Assembly: GCA_947179485.1 (NCBI GenBank)
Contig: OX359247.1
Coordinates: forward strand, 1,331,060 to 1,395,059
Source of the DNA: Allacma fusca
Taxonomy: Eukaryota; Arthropoda; Collembola; Symphypleona; Sminthuridae
Length of the DNA stretch: 64,000 nt
Direction of reading: 5' to 3'
In this document: one piece after another, positions 1 through 11,429 of the stretch
How positions within the stretch are numbered: the stretch's first letter is position 1
How the letters are laid out: each line of letters starts with the position of its first letter
The notes under the pieces: generated by a model
The model's database searches: none
What the model saw: only the letters and a program-made list of their open reading frames with translations
Told to the model about the DNA's origin: nothing
Made by a program: the position numbers and the translations under genes

Positions 1-59
1 GTTCTAAACTCTAATCACGCGCCTGTTACCTTACGTTTCCCGAATAATTTTCGGATACC

Positions 60-370
60 TAATTATTTCTTTAAATTGTCCAAGATATTGTGCTTGAGAG
101 AATACAGTTACATCTCAGACGTATACTTTGAGATAAATTTGAAAGTATTTTCAATATGTATTTTGCATTTCAATTACGGTATTTTTATTTCGTATTTTCG
201 TTTTTGTTGGACGCAAAGTATTTTATCTTGTATCTTGGAAAAATTCCTACGAATATTTATATTTTATTTTGTATCTTAACTAAGTTGTTCCTAGTATCTG
301 TATTTTATGTTTATATTTTAATTGTTCTGGAAATGTATTTGTATTTTGTATTTTAATAATAAATTTCATG
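60..370. repeat. AT-rich TATTTTGTATTT low-complexity tract
   Basis: This stretch is built from irregular repeats of GTATTTT and TTTGTATC-like words. It contains no credible gene. It ends in CACACCTCTG, which looks like the right terminus of a hAT-type element (reverse complement CAGAGGTGTG). A matching left end was not found, so it may be a truncated element or simple sequence. Short open frames through it are by-products of the repeat. Confidence 0.5.
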
Positions 371-1563
371 TATTTTCCACACCTCTGCATCCAACACGGC
401 ACTATATGTGTTCGTAAAACAAGTAGGGTTCCCAGACGTCCCGGAATGCCCTGGACAGTCCCGGAATGACAATCGTTGTCCCGGAATGACAATCGTTGTC
501 CCGTGTCCCGGAAGGGTGTATTCCGGGACACGTAAATGTCCCGGAAACGTCGAGCTCAAAAAGTTACGAAAATTATTCGAGATTTTAAGAAAACAATAAA
601 ATAGTTCGTTTTAGAGGAGCTCGATTCAAACGAGAGCATCATGTGCCATCTACATAAAACTAATAAAATCATAAAAATGAGAATACAAGCGTAACAAAAT
701 CGGTCAAGCATCAGGTAATAATTAAAAAGGTCTAGGTTTTACAATTTTTTGTACAATTCTATGTGGGAAGAGGTTGTCAATTTCAAAAATGATGACAAGA
801 TGACCAGACCACTGCTAAGATTTTAGTGTATACAGCAACTTTCTCTGTGAAGTATGAAGAATTTGGGTCTGTTAAATCTCACATGTAAAGTTCCTAAAAT
901 CCTAGAGAAAGCAGGTGCTGAAACTTAAAAAGTTTAGATTTTTTCAAACCGAATAATCTGGAGACGATTAAAAATTCAATACATTTGCTGTTACAGCGCG
1001 AACAATGCGAACGAAAATTACGGTCGCCAAAATTGTGTTTCAGAAATTCCAGGAAGAAAATCCATCAATTGTTTCTGCTAATTTCAAATATCACATTATA
1101 CACAACGCTGTGAAAAATCATGCAATAAATTATCAATGGATGTTGAAGGCTTAGTTTTAAAGGTTTTTAGCGAATCTAGCTTGTCTGCGCAGAGACTAGA
1201 CTCTTTAAAACAGTTATGTGAATTTGTGGATGTGTCTTTCCTTACTTCCAGCACTGGATAGATTCCTTTCTATTAGGTCAGCTTTGATCTCATATTTTCT
1301 TTTGAAGAAACAAGGTGACTGCCCTGTTGTTATTCGCAAGGTTATATGTCATAACAGCAATCAAGATGCTGCGAAAGTAGAATGCCTACCCGAATGTCAC
1401 CTATTTTTGTGCACAGTATTTTACAACAAATGAATACGCCCATTTTAATGTTGGAGTGTTATGATTGTACTTCTACGGAAGTTTACACCATAATGAAATT
1501 TCTTCTGCAAAGTTGTGTAAACCGACACAACGATAAATTTTACGGAAGTAGCGCCAGTGCTCG

Positions 1564-1765
1564 GCACGGGTATGGGTAATACTCGGGTAAACGGGTACGG
1601 GTACGGGTATGGGTACTACACGGGTACCGATTTTGTGTACCCGATCAATTTCGGGTACTACCCGGGTACATTTTGTTCGGCTTAAAATTTCGGGTACGGA
1701 TACGGGTATGGGTACGGGTACAAGTATTTCAAAATGGGTATATACCCACCGGGTACGGGTATAAT
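1564..1765. repeat. Left GGGTAC-type subterminal array
   Basis: Degenerate hexamer repeats (GGGTAC, GGGTAT, CGGGTA) start within the terminal inverted repeat of the element at 1555 and continue about 200 bp inward. The matching inverted array at the other end lies at 3862-4100. Confidence 0.8.
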
Positions 1766-2964
1766 GGGGTCATTTACTCATACCCACGACCATTGTACTC
1801 GAATATTCGGATACTTTGAGAATTGAGACATTTTTGAGAAGTTGCTTTAAAAGGTTACGTGCCCAGGTCTGCGTGCATGCCCAGGTCTGTCCAGAATCCC
1901 TAAAAAAGCAACCTCTATGCTTTCACCCATACCTCAAAAAGTGACTTTACCCGATATCTCCTGAACAGTTTGATGTTATTCCAGTATGAAAAGCTTAAAG
2001 TTAATGGGAGACAAAGGGGAATCTCCATGAATATTTGTGTTCATGTAATCCTTAAAGTCGTAGAGCCCTTCGCAAAAATAAACATAAAATGGAGGCAAAT
2101 GGAGAATTTTAGCTGCATGGATACCGTTCATTTAGCATTGGAAAATATTTGAGGGTGTTCCACTAATTGGATTTGCATGAAAATTATTAATGAGACGCTT
2201 TTTATAACTAGGATGTCAATGCCAAATTTTGGAGTTGTGATCTTTAAGGGATCCCCCCTTAAATATTTGTTGAATCCTTAAGTTAGATTACCAGTTGTTA
2301 TAGAATTACATTGTTGCTGATTGGTCCTTGACCATATCTACCAACTTTTTTGAAAAAAATAATTATTATTATCATCAAAAAAATAGCAAATTATTGAAAA
2401 TCTAAGGGATAATATTATTAAGTCGGAGTAAGGAGATGGGGAATGTGATGATGAATGAAAACAAAGGTTACTTGACAATCACATCACAATTACACTTACT
2501 GATAATGACTAGTCTCTGGGAGAAACTGTGACAGAATTCTGTTGGAAGCAAAAACCATTGCGATTTCTGGGTTATTGATAGGATTGACAAATACCTGAAA
2601 AGGGCGAAACTTAATTTGATAAAGGCGCGACAAAAGCTTATAAAAATTCAACTTTAAGCCTTCCTGTTAAGGAGTACTTGCTTCAACTCATGGGACAGGA
2701 TTACTGCTGTGCAACCAACATATTGACGAAGCTAATCCCCATGCTTTGGAGGAGATTCAGATATTAAGAAGCAATTCAAATCTCATATGTAAATAGTGTG
2801 TTTAATTTTCACTTACGGATATATTGGTTAATGTTGCAAATATGTACTAAAATGTTTATATTGGTATATAAATAATAAAGTTGTACTTCTAAAAAATCCT
2901 TTTTGTTCAAAATATTTCCAGCAATAATGTAGGCATTGTTTTTACTAGTTCAAAAGGTCGAAAT

Positions 2965-3552
2965 AAACTAATAGCAAAAAAAGCTTAAAGAGAAGTTGCT
3001 TTTGCGCTTTCAAAAGTTAAAAACAAGTTTTATTGTAAATCCTTTCAAAATAAATCTCAATATGTTACTGAAAATATTTAAAATTATTGAAATTACGAAA
3101 AGCAACGCCACGAAAACAAATGCATAAATACCTACCTCATAACGTATTTGAATTTCAAAATTCAATATATTGTTTAACGAATTAGATTTAGGTTTAAATT
3201 ATCCATAATAGACTTGCGGTATGCCTAAATCGTACACGCTTATTTTAAGAGTAACGCACGGAGCTTTACTTTAATGCTACACTGGAGGATTTGCCAAGTA
3301 ATAGAGATATATAAATTACAGTACAGGTTTCTAAGAAATTCTCATCTAAGAATAATATCGAAATGAGTATACAATGTTACAGTGTTTTTATACAATTTGT
3401 CTTTCGTGGCGTTGCTTTTCGTAATTTCAATAATTTTAAATATTTTCAGTAACATATTGAGATTTATTTTGAAAGGATTTACAATAAAACTTGTTTTTAA
3501 CTTTTGAAAGCGCAAAAGCAACTTCTCTTTAAGCTTTTTTTGCTATTAGTTT
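2965..3552. repeat. Long inverted repeat (151-bp arms, 286-bp loop)
   Basis: Positions 2965-3115 and 3402-3552 are near-perfect reverse complements over 151 bp, separated by 286 bp. The outer boundary is AAACTAATAGC on the left and GCTATTAGTTT on the right. No clear target-site duplication is visible next to the arms. It could be a foldback-type element or a MITE inserted in the 1555-4108 element, or part of that element. Confidence 0.8.
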
Positions 3553-3861
3553 TGATGAATTTTATACCATCATGCCCATACGTTGGAAACTTTTGTCCGT
3601 ATTTTTAGTGTTTCTGAATACATATAGCTTAATGTTAATACTCTTTTAACCTTACAACATACAATAAATGTATTTTAGACTGTAGCTAACATATATGCTT
3701 TTAGGGAAACATGAATTTCTACTAGTCTAGTTTTTCTACTCTTCAATGAAAATATACAATATCAAATACAGCTCTAGCTAGTCAAAATTACACACTAAGG
3801 TATCATGCGTTATTGTACATAACGTACTATACACTGCATTTAGAGAAATCTGGATATAAAG

Positions 3862-4104
3862 TACCCGAGTACGAGTACGGGTACTACACTGTGATACCCG
3901 AGTATGGGTTTTCGAGTATTTTTCGGGTACGGGTACAATGCGGGTGCAGGTACATGGTTTGAGATTACATTACGGGTACGGGTATGAAAAATTTGTACCC
4001 GGATACTCGGGTATGGGTACGGGTATAGATACCAGACATTGCAATACCCGCACTTCGGGTACGGATACGGGTACGGGTACCGATTTTTCGTACCCGTGCC
4101 GAGC
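3862..4104. repeat. Right GGGTAC-type subterminal array
   Basis: Degenerate GTACCCG/GGGTACGGGTA words fill the last about 240 bp of the nested element, with mixed orientation. They lead into the terminal inverted repeat ending at 4108. Both strands are open for up to 88 codons only because of the repeat unit (Tyr-Pro-rich translations). Confidence 0.8.
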
Positions 4105-4779
4105 ACTGAGTAGCGCTAATGCAATTCTGAAAACTTAAAAAACACAAAAAGCGCTTTGAACAGGAAGCTTTGGATTTTTTGAAATCACTGCAGACCTATT
4201 TTAGCTGACATTTTGATTTCAGTGGTACTTATTTTTTGAAATGGAACTACTAAATTTGAAATCAGAGGAATTCTTAGTATCCATGGCTTATTTACTAAAT
4301 ATTGCCGTTGCACTCGGTAACTCGGTATTAAATTAAACGAGGACCAGCTATACAATGAATTTTGCTTACTTCGTCAAACTTGAGTTTTTGATTGTGATCG
4401 GGGATCGTGAGATTGGGACGTGCAAAGTGGGCTGAGTTTTTTAAGAAAGATCAATGTCCGGAACTACTCAAGCTTGTATCGTTCGTGATATTAATTCCTG
4501 TTAGCAACGATTCTGCAGAAAGTAATTTCAGCCTAGTGAAGAAAGTTTGGACAGCCGACAGAAACTTAATGTCAACAAAACTTGTGAAGGCAGAGCTTCA
4601 AGTCAGGCTTAATGTACACTTTTCATGTTGTGAATTGGTTTCTTTTTTGAACAAACCGGAGAAAAAAATGTTATTAGATGCTAAAAAGGCTGAAAAATAC
4701 AATTAGGAATCGTGTACACGTAAACAAAATTTAAAATTATTTTGTCCCGGAATGCCGTTTCAAAAAACTAGGAACCCTA

Positions 4780-5290
4780 AAAACAAGACAAATCAACTTT
4801 TGTGTACATAGTACGTATTCACGTTTCAGAATGAAACAAAAGGCGCCATGAACATTTATTGTTCCTACTGAAATGGTTCTTACTTCATTTACCAAGCTCT
4901 TTCAATTCTCAATTAATAACTTACGGCGTACGAATGCAGTATGTACGGATACTTTATTTGCAGGAAAATCAGAAAGGTACTCTCATCTCTATTTTTTGTT
5001 TAAAATAGCATTTCACTCATATTTAGTTACCATCCGAAAAATTTCAAATTTTGTTCACACAGAAAGGAGCGGATGTCAACATAAATTCTTCAAAAACGAC
5101 AAAACGATGGAATTTCTTTCCGTTTGTGCTTTTATGTATATATATTGTTAAGTGTTAGCTTTCCTGACAATTTTAACAGCGTACAAGGCGTACATGCAAA
5201 TGCAATTTTAGTACCACTTGTCGTGATACTAAAACCACGCTCCTTGGACATAATGGAGTTAATCCATTTATGGTACAATTAATCTTATTA
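4780..5290. other. Intergenic stretch, no supported gene
   Basis: The region between the outer hAT element and the receptor gene holds a 92-codon open frame (4873-5151, plus) with no recognisable motif, composition bias or splice context. I see nothing else in it. Confidence 0.5.
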
Positions 5291-7522
5291 CTATTTTTGC
5301 CTTGAGGAAAAACAGACGAACGTTTTTCCAAATAGGAAGAGTACGACATTAAAACTCATTCCAATAAAGAAAATCCGCAAGAGAATTTGAATCCCAGAAT
5401 GATTAAGTGACAGTGCTTTGTAGTTACTTTTCGGGTTTTCATTGTCACCTCTGTAGGGTCGGCTATATTTGGAGAACCAGTGAGTGTCCCACCGTTTCCA
5501 CAACCAATGAATTCCAGAGGTCATTAGGACTTTCAGACTGCGAGGTATGCCTTGGTGGTAATGGTTGAGCCCTGCGGTAATTGTCCAGCCCTCCAAATTT
5601 CGTAAGAAGTTTTCCTCCACATGTTTATTGTGCCCCAATTTTAAGTCAATCCCCCTTTTCGCAATTTCGCTTTGAATCAATCCCCATATGTAATCTAATT
5701 GGTCATCAACAATAATGAATGCTTTCTTTGTCCCATTCATCATGCGTTGCATCAACGGCCCTATTTCTTGGTGGCAAATCTCTCGAGTTTTATTTTTAAA
5801 ATCATATATATCCTGTTCTGACAAATTCAACTCATTTATGCTTCGCCTGTGCGAATGTATCATAATGGCATAAGCAACACGAAGATTTTGTATGAATTTG
5901 CAATCATCGGGAATATCGTTTTGGTCGTTGCAATGTTTAAACCACAAGTAACTGTTATATTCTAAGGGTTCTTGAAGAGCTGATGAGTTTTCCACACATT
6001 CCCCAATTGGCATGTAGAGGGTGAAGTTCTTTAAATCAGACACACTTCTCCATTCTGTCTCAAAAGGAAACTCCAAGGAGAAGTCGGATTTCAGGGCTCC
6101 CTTGTAACCATTTACGAGAATAACAAGCATTAGCAGCCACGCCCCAAAAACAGTGTTCCGGAATCTCAAACTGTTAACATCAAATGATCCTGACTCGCTT
6201 CTTCGAACATCTTGATATTCCCGACTTTGTTCAACAAAAGCAGAGAAAATCCAGATGAAATGAATTACAATATGCATAGGAGACCACTTCTTGTATTCCT
6301 TTGAAAAGCACGACACAAGAATCGTCAGCATTACGATGAATGCAGATAATCCCAATAAGACGTACCACAAGGTGCTTTCCAGAGGACTTAAGTAAATTCC
6401 TAATGCAGATAATTTCCTCTGGAAAACACGATCTGGTGTTATGAATTTGTATGCGTGCGTACGTCCAATTAAAATTTTATCTCCCATGATATAAGAGAAC
6501 TCATCACCCTTGGTGAAAACTGCGGCTGTTGGATCCCAAGGACCTACGTTCCAATCACCAAAGGACAGATTGAGTTGTCGTAGGGCAAATATTCTTGTTG
6601 CATTCCTCAAACTCAGAGGATTTTTAATCTGAAATGGAGATTCATTTGTTGCAGTCTTAGCCAACGGAATTAGAGATGAGGTATTAGTTGCAACTCGCCA
6701 AACTACACTCCTCCCGTTTTTGATGGTATCAGAATACACTCCCATCATTATTTGATAGCAATTTTTCGGATCTTGGCAAACAAAGCTGACGTTCTGAAGA
6801 TTAGTTACATAATAATTACTCGTTTCCAGGAGTACATGCTTCAGGTCAGTGCAATACCAACAGTAGAAATATCCAAGTATACTACCACCGTTGATCTCGT
6901 CCCCGCTGGTTTGATCCTGCTGGTCAAATATGAGAATAAAAACTGGCGGCAATGAAGGATACCGAAAACTCGAAGCTGTTCTCTGCATTATGACATTCTG
7001 GCCTTCAGTGGTCACGTTAGAACGTCTGGTTGTCACGATGAAAGCTGATAATGGAACAATTGGGAGTAAGTCCGGGAAATAGTAGGAGTAATACCAGGAT
7101 TCCATACCCAGAACCGATGATATTATGAATTCATTTACTAAAATACGATCAAAGCTCGCACTTATCCCCCCGACAGTTAGGTTTTCATTTGAATCGAAGA
7201 TGTTGAATAAGTAAATTGCAACCGTGCAGTTGAGCTCACGAGTTTTGAAAACTTTAGATGACAATTTTCGTTCATGTAGAGATTTTTCCAAATCAGTGAG
7301 AACTGTAGGGAGTTCGATTGAAGAGTAGTCTGTGGATAGGTTGTAGTTCATCAAATGAATTAGACAATTGCCCACGTTACCAAGTAGAGGATTTAATTGC
7401 TTAATGTTAAAAATCCCACAGCATAATGTCAAGAATGATATGATAATGCCAACAACAGAACTGAATAATAATTTCATCCTGAATATTAAGTTGAGTGTCA
7501 GTAGCACAAAGCGTAGCCACAA
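5291..7522 (-). CDS. Ionotropic-receptor-like (iGluR-related) protein, single exon
   Basis: A 743-codon uninterrupted frame encodes a divergent ionotropic receptor of the glutamate-receptor superfamily, a presumed ligand-gated cation channel of sensory cell membranes. A hydrophobic leader lies at the N-terminus. Met16 (codon at 7477) followed by a hydrophobic run is an alternative and better signal-peptide start than Met1. A long Asn-glycosylation-rich extracellular region follows. Then come TM1 (about 382-405), a pore segment (about 417-435, HFIWIFSAFVEQSRE), TM2/3 (about 455-475, VFGAWLLMLVILVNGYKG) and, after the S2 half of the ligand-binding domain, the last TM (about 709-732) with a short cytoplasmic tail. 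The order matches the iGluR channel. The SYTANLAAF motif of true iGluRs is replaced by an NGYKG-type motif, as in many arthropod IRs. Lack of introns fits tandemly expanded divergent IRs. Ligand unknown. Confidence 0.8.
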   Translation of the reverse strand: MWLRFVLLTLNLIFRMKLLFSSVVGIIISFLTLCCGIFNIKQLNPLLGNVGNCLIHLMNYNLSTDYSSIELPTVLTDLEKSLHERKLSSKVFKTRELNCTVAIYLFNIFDSNENLTVGGISASFDRILVNEFIISSVLGMESWYYSYYFPDLLPIVPLSAFIVTTRRSNVTTEGQNVIMQRTASSFRYPSLPPVFILIFDQQDQTSGDEINGGSILGYFYCWYCTDLKHVLLETSNYYVTNLQNVSFVCQDPKNCYQIMMGVYSDTIKNGRSVVWRVATNTSSLIPLAKTATNESPFQIKNPLSLRNATRIFALRQLNLSFGDWNVGPWDPTAAVFTKGDEFSYIMGDKILIGRTHAYKFITPDRVFQRKLSALGIYLSPLESTLWYVLLGLSAFIVMLTILVSCFSKEYKKWSPMHIVIHFIWIFSAFVEQSREYQDVRRSESGSFDVNSLRFRNTVFGAWLLMLVILVNGYKGALKSDFSLEFPFETEWRSVSDLKNFTLYMPIGECVENSSALQEPLEYNSYLWFKHCNDQNDIPDDCKFIQNLRVAYAIMIHSHRRSINELNLSEQDIYDFKNKTREICHQEIGPLMQRMMNGTKKAFIIVDDQLDYIWGLIQSEIAKRGIDLKLGHNKHVEENFLRNLEGWTITAGLNHYHQGIPRSLKVLMTSGIHWLWKRWDTHWFSKYSRPYRGDNENPKSNYKALSLNHSGIQILLRIFFIGMSFNVVLFLFGKTFVCFSSRQK

Positions 7523-7871
7523 ATTAGAATGTCTTTTCCTACCAGTTGTACATGATTCCTAATATTGCTTCTTGAATTTCTGTAGAATACAACCTCTTGG
7601 GTACTCCGTCTGCTACGACAAGTTGTTGCTCGTGTAATTTCAGTACTTTACAAAATAAGTAATTGTATCTACTTGAAACAGGTTTACAAAATTATACAGA
7701 CATTGGTACACGTGTAAGGCCGGTTCTGCAAAATAAATACATAATTGAAATTGTTTTTTGAAAAGAACATTTTGAATAATTATCTGTGAGATTAAAGTGC
7801 AATGTTAGCACAAAGTCCACAGGATTTCAAGTTCACGTACCGCAAGTACTCACTCCCATATAATGTTATAG
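7523..7871. other. Upstream region of the receptor gene
   Basis: The presumed 5' flank of the minus-strand receptor gene. It is AT-rich, and I see no clear promoter element or coding frame. Confidence 0.4.
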
Positions 7872-8604
7872 TCGGGGGTGGAAAAAGTTCGGGAACCCGG
7901 GAACCCGGTTACTTGACAAAAGAGCCCAGAAAGTTGACAAAAGTTGGGTGATGGGTGAGTTGGAAATTTTTTGGAATAGGACTCCGGTAAGGTAGTTGAC
8001 AAATCCCAACGTAGTTGACAAACGTTGGATGAGTTGTCAATTTTTTGGAATAGGGCTCCGATAAGGTAGTTGACAAATCCCAACGTAGTTGACAAACATT
8101 TTGTGATTTTTCTCCGACCAGGTAGTTGACAAAATCAGAAAAATTCCATTATTTTTAAATATTATTAATTATTATTATTAATAAAATTTTGTCAACCTTA
8201 CTGATTTTGTCAACTATAGTTGACAAAATCAGTAAGGTTGACAAAATTTTTTGATTTTTCTCCGCCCAGGTAGTTGACAAAATCAGTAAGGTTGACAAAT
8301 TTTTTTTATTTTTCTCCGCCTAGGTAGTTGACAAAATCAGAAAAGTTGACAAACATTTTGTGATTTTTCTCCGCCTAGGTAGTTGTCAAAATCATAAAAG
8401 TTGACAAAAGTTTTGTGATTTTTCTCCGCCTAGGTAGTTGACAAAATCAGAACAGTTGACAAAAGTTTTGGGATATTTCCTGCAGGGTTAGTTGACAAAA
8501 ATTTAGGGATTTGTCTCCGCCGGGGTAGTTGACCAACTGGGACACAGTTGACATTTCGGTCAAAAATTGGTTACTTGGCAGTTTGGAACTTTTTCCACCC
8601 CCGA
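7872..8604. mobile_element. TIR element filled with a GTTGACAAA minisatellite
   Basis: The 19-bp perfect terminal inverted repeats TCGGGGGTGGAAAAAGTTC begin at 7872 and end at 8604. They are flanked by a direct repeat GTTATAG (7865-7871 and 8605-8611), a 7-bp target duplication (probably 8 bp with one decayed base). The interior, about 7905-8560, is almost entirely diverged repeats of a unit containing TAGTTGACAAA plus TTTTTCTCCGCC. No protein is encoded. It is most like a non-autonomous hAT-type element whose interior became a tandem array. Confidence 0.82.
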
Positions 8605-8611
8605 GTTATAG

Positions 8612-9350
8612 TAAATAAGTAGCTTGTTATATTGAAGCAGGACTTCAATATAAAGGAAAACAGAAAGAAATTATTTTGGTAAATCCATTGTGTGATTTGT
8701 TACAGAACATATTGTATATTTTTTCCATGAACGGCTAATGTTAGATGTCGCACGAGCTCACTTGATTTTAATTCCGTTGTAAACGCTTCTTTAAATGTAT
8801 GCATACTTCATACGATTATACACGTAGAATTTAATTAGTAATTGTTATCGGTAAATTAATATCATACAAACAGTGAAAACAACTATAAGTGTCTGTACAT
8901 ACTTAGATGAGTTTAACCCAAACCCGGCGAAAACCGGAAAGTTATCAACCGGTTGATGAAAACGACAATTTATTATAAGCAACAAATCAGAAAAGAGATG
9001 GCGCAAGCTTTACTTCCCAGTGTCTATATGTTTTATTGAATTTTATATATACTTACGTGACCACATTTAATTTTCTGAGGTCAAATAGATGCTCTTTAAC
9101 AATACAACAATTTCAAAAATAACAGGCTTCTTACGGTTTTTACCTAATCTATCCCTGTAAAAATTGTGAATTGCCTACATTGTCATTGGTTCGCAGATAT
9201 CGTGTGGACAGACAACCGGACACCAAGTCATCCACCATAGGGGTTTTCCGCTTCACTTCGCCACTCCAAAGTTGAAACAAGCAATCATCCTCCAGTACTT
9301 AATAATACATACATTAACTACTTTAAGTTAATTTGTCTTTCCTGACAATG
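8612..9350. other. Intergenic stretch
   Basis: AT-rich sequence between two mobile elements. No coding frame, RNA gene or ordered repeat could be supported. Confidence 0.4.
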
Positions 9351-9358
9351 CTTCCCAG

Positions 9359-10262
9359 CAAAGGTGGGCAAAGTATTCGCATACCTTAAAACCTACATAT
9401 TTTTAGATTCTTACGTACAACCTACATTTTAGCCTACATAAATCACTCCCGAGACTTGACCCTACCTACAACCTACATACATCCCTCCCCGAGAGTTGAC
9501 CCTACCTACAACCTACATATGTACATACATCACTCCCTAGATTTGTCACTACCTACAACCTACATACATCACTCCCGAGATCTGTCCCTACCTACAACCA
9601 GCATACCTCTTTGTCGTAATTGAATCATACCTGCAAAACTAAAATGAAATTATGCATGCATACATTGAAGTTATTTACAATGCTCTTAATTTAAAACTAA
9701 ACAATACATACATAGTTGGCAATGAAAATACTTGTTCAATTCACATTTTTTAAATTTACCTTCGAAAAGTTTCAGATATTGTTTCAACAAGGTTTTGTGT
9801 GCTACTTATTAAAAATCCATTTATGTTGCTCTTATTTCTATGATTGTATTTACGGACATTTTAGATAATTTTACTGACTGATTCTCATGTAGAATCAACT
9901 TTTCACTTTGCACGTTATTTCGAAGGGGATAGACTTACTGCAAACGAATTGAAATCGTTGGCACTACAGCACGTAAACAAAAGTAAAAAAAACATATGTG
10001 AAAGAAAATCTAGATGGGGTTTTTATTCAGCGCTTTGGAATACGAAAGGTTCGAACATACATACCTACATTTTTATGCTTAAGTACCTACCTTTTTTTAT
10101 GTAGGTACGTACTGATTATTCCCAGCATACATATATTTCATATATGTTTCCCTCGAAATAAGCAGCCTACATACAAATGCCTACAAAATATGTGAAAATT
10201 TGAGCATAGCCTACAATTTTGCCTACTTGTAGGCATACATGTAGGGTATGCGCCCAGCTTTG
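9359..10262. mobile_element. hAT-like non-autonomous element with ACCTACATAC arrays
   Basis: The left end CAAAGGTGGGC (9359) pairs with the right end GCGCCCAGCTTTG (to 10262). An 8-bp target duplication CTTCCCAG lies at 9351-9358 and 10263-10270. Inside, 9390-9610 holds repeats of a roughly 32-bp unit containing CTACCTACAACCTACATACATC. Inverted CTACAT/ATGTAGG words occur at 10040-10250. No transposase was seen. A diverged partial copy of the same interior is present at 42008-42185. Confidence 0.83.
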
Positions 10263-10499
10263 CTTCCCAGTACCCCGTGTACCTATACATTCATTATATG
10301 TGATATGTTCGAAAATAAATGTGTCTGCAGAAGTTTTTGATGTTCTAGTTCTATGTTAATTTACTTTAGTTTTTCAACAAAAACAATACTATAGAGTTTC
10401 AAGCTTGGAATTTCAAAAGCGAAATAGATAACTGAATTTGAATCCAAAATTTATCTCAACGAATAATTCAAATTAACACAGTATTGCTCTACTCAGACC

Positions 10500-10960
10500 T
10501 GGCATCGATAAAAGGGAAAATTAAGGATAGCTGTCAAAATACATGCTCAGCAAATACAAGCCACAAAATACAAGATACACATGCATTTAAATCAAAATAA
10601 AAAACTACAAATACGAAGTACTTCCCGGCATGCAAAATATAAAATGCAAAATCCTTTATTGTCGCTCATTACCCCAAAATACAAACTATACGAAATACTT
10701 TTTTAAAACGCCAGAAATAAAAAATACAAACCATACACTAAATGTATTTTAAATGTTATTTAAATAAATTTTAAAAATACAATGTGCGTTAGACAGCACA
10801 GGGTTTTTTTTTTCATGAAAAAATTTTGTTTTAATAAACACGATGATTGGTTCAAGGGATATAATATTCAGGAAAGTTAGGATTTTATAAACCGTTAAAA
10901 ATCATTGTGATTGTCCGCTAAAATACAAATTACATTCATCCTCTGAAAATGCAAAAGACA
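10500..10960. repeat. AATACAAA low-complexity tract
   Basis: Irregular repeats of AAATACAA words. This is the complement in character of the 60-370 tract, so the two may be copies of one element family. It begins near a CAGACCTGG word that resembles a hAT end. No partner end or target duplication was identified. Confidence 0.4.
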
Positions 10961-11429
10961 TTTTTTAATTGACTAGCACTGCACAGCCAGCTATTGCTGG
11001 CTTCGAAAGGCTTCATAGTTAGCTAGTTCAGTCGTATCGCACATGACTCAGAAATATATATATTAACGTACGATACAGAGAAAGGGCTAATTAATCAGCA
11101 AGTCTTAAAATATTCTAGACAAAATGATGCTGATAATGAGATGAATAAACAGCCATCGGTTTGCAAATTGAAAACACATACACCCCACTTGTAAATATAT
11201 GCATATTACATTTTTTTAAATGACCTTGGTTTCTGAAATACAATTTTGTATGATTGTAATCTAACATTTCAGAACTTTGTTTAAATACACAATTTGGAAT
11301 TTGTACTGTCGAACCCATGAAGAGCGTTTAGGAGAGAGAGTGAAGATTTAAAAATGTCCTGTCATCGTCAAATTCTAGTATTATAAGAATCTATATCTAA
11401 AGAATATAGAAGATTCTATAGAAGTCTTA

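Larger units (their letters stand above)
1555..4108. mobile_element. Nested hAT-like element with GGGTAC subterminal arrays
   Basis: It has perfect 18-bp terminal inverted repeats, CAGTGCTCGGCACGGGTA at 1555 and its complement ending at 4108. The 8-bp target duplication AGTAGCGC is intact on both sides (1547-1554 and 4109-4116). It is inserted within the transposase relic of the outer hAT element and is therefore younger. Both ends run directly into arrays of GGGTAC/GGGTATGGGTAC words in opposite orientation. No transposase was recognised inside, so it is probably non-autonomous. It contains a further inverted repeat (2965-3552). Confidence 0.88.
1000..4706 (+). pseudogene. hAT transposase relic, split by a nested element
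   Basis: Two blocks of degenerate hAT transposase lie either side of the 1555-4108 insertion. The left block (about 1000-1554) keeps, in shifting frames, the central motif resembling LSLLPALDRFLSIRSALISY, plus an upstream stretch on aligning rotations of frame (DSLKQLCEFVDV). The right block (4117-4706) ends with an open frame (4407-4706) carrying the C-terminal hAT dimerisation region, with the motif SAESNFSLVKKVWTADRN. Frames change at least three times and stops are frequent, so no protein is possible. The motif order N- to C-terminal agrees with a plus-strand gene inside the outer hAT element. Confidence 0.75.
424..4779 (+). mobile_element. Decayed hAT transposon, interrupted by a second element
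   Basis: The ends are TAGGGTTCC (424) and GGAACCCTA (to 4779), an inverted pair. They are flanked by a perfect 8-bp target-site duplication, AAAACAAG (416-423 and 4780-4787). An 8-bp duplication and a TAGGG-type terminus are hAT hallmarks. Copies of a GTCCCGGAATG word occur near both ends (438-545 and 4744-4754) and look like subterminal repeats. Without the nested insertion the element is about 1.8 kb. Its transposase is a relic (separate entry). Confidence 0.85.

Noticed and set aside
3840-4138. Overlapping Tyr/Pro- and Gly/Thr-rich open frames on both strands
   Set aside because: They are translations of the GGGTAC subterminal array and have no independent support.
4873-5151. 92-codon plus-strand ORF
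   Set aside because: No domain, splice context or repeat explanation; a length expected by chance in AT-rich DNA.
6752-6955. Plus-strand ORF inside the receptor gene
   Set aside because: Shadow of the 743-codon minus-strand frame.
7850-8095. 81-codon minus-strand ORF
   Set aside because: It reads across the end of a mobile element and into its minisatellite.
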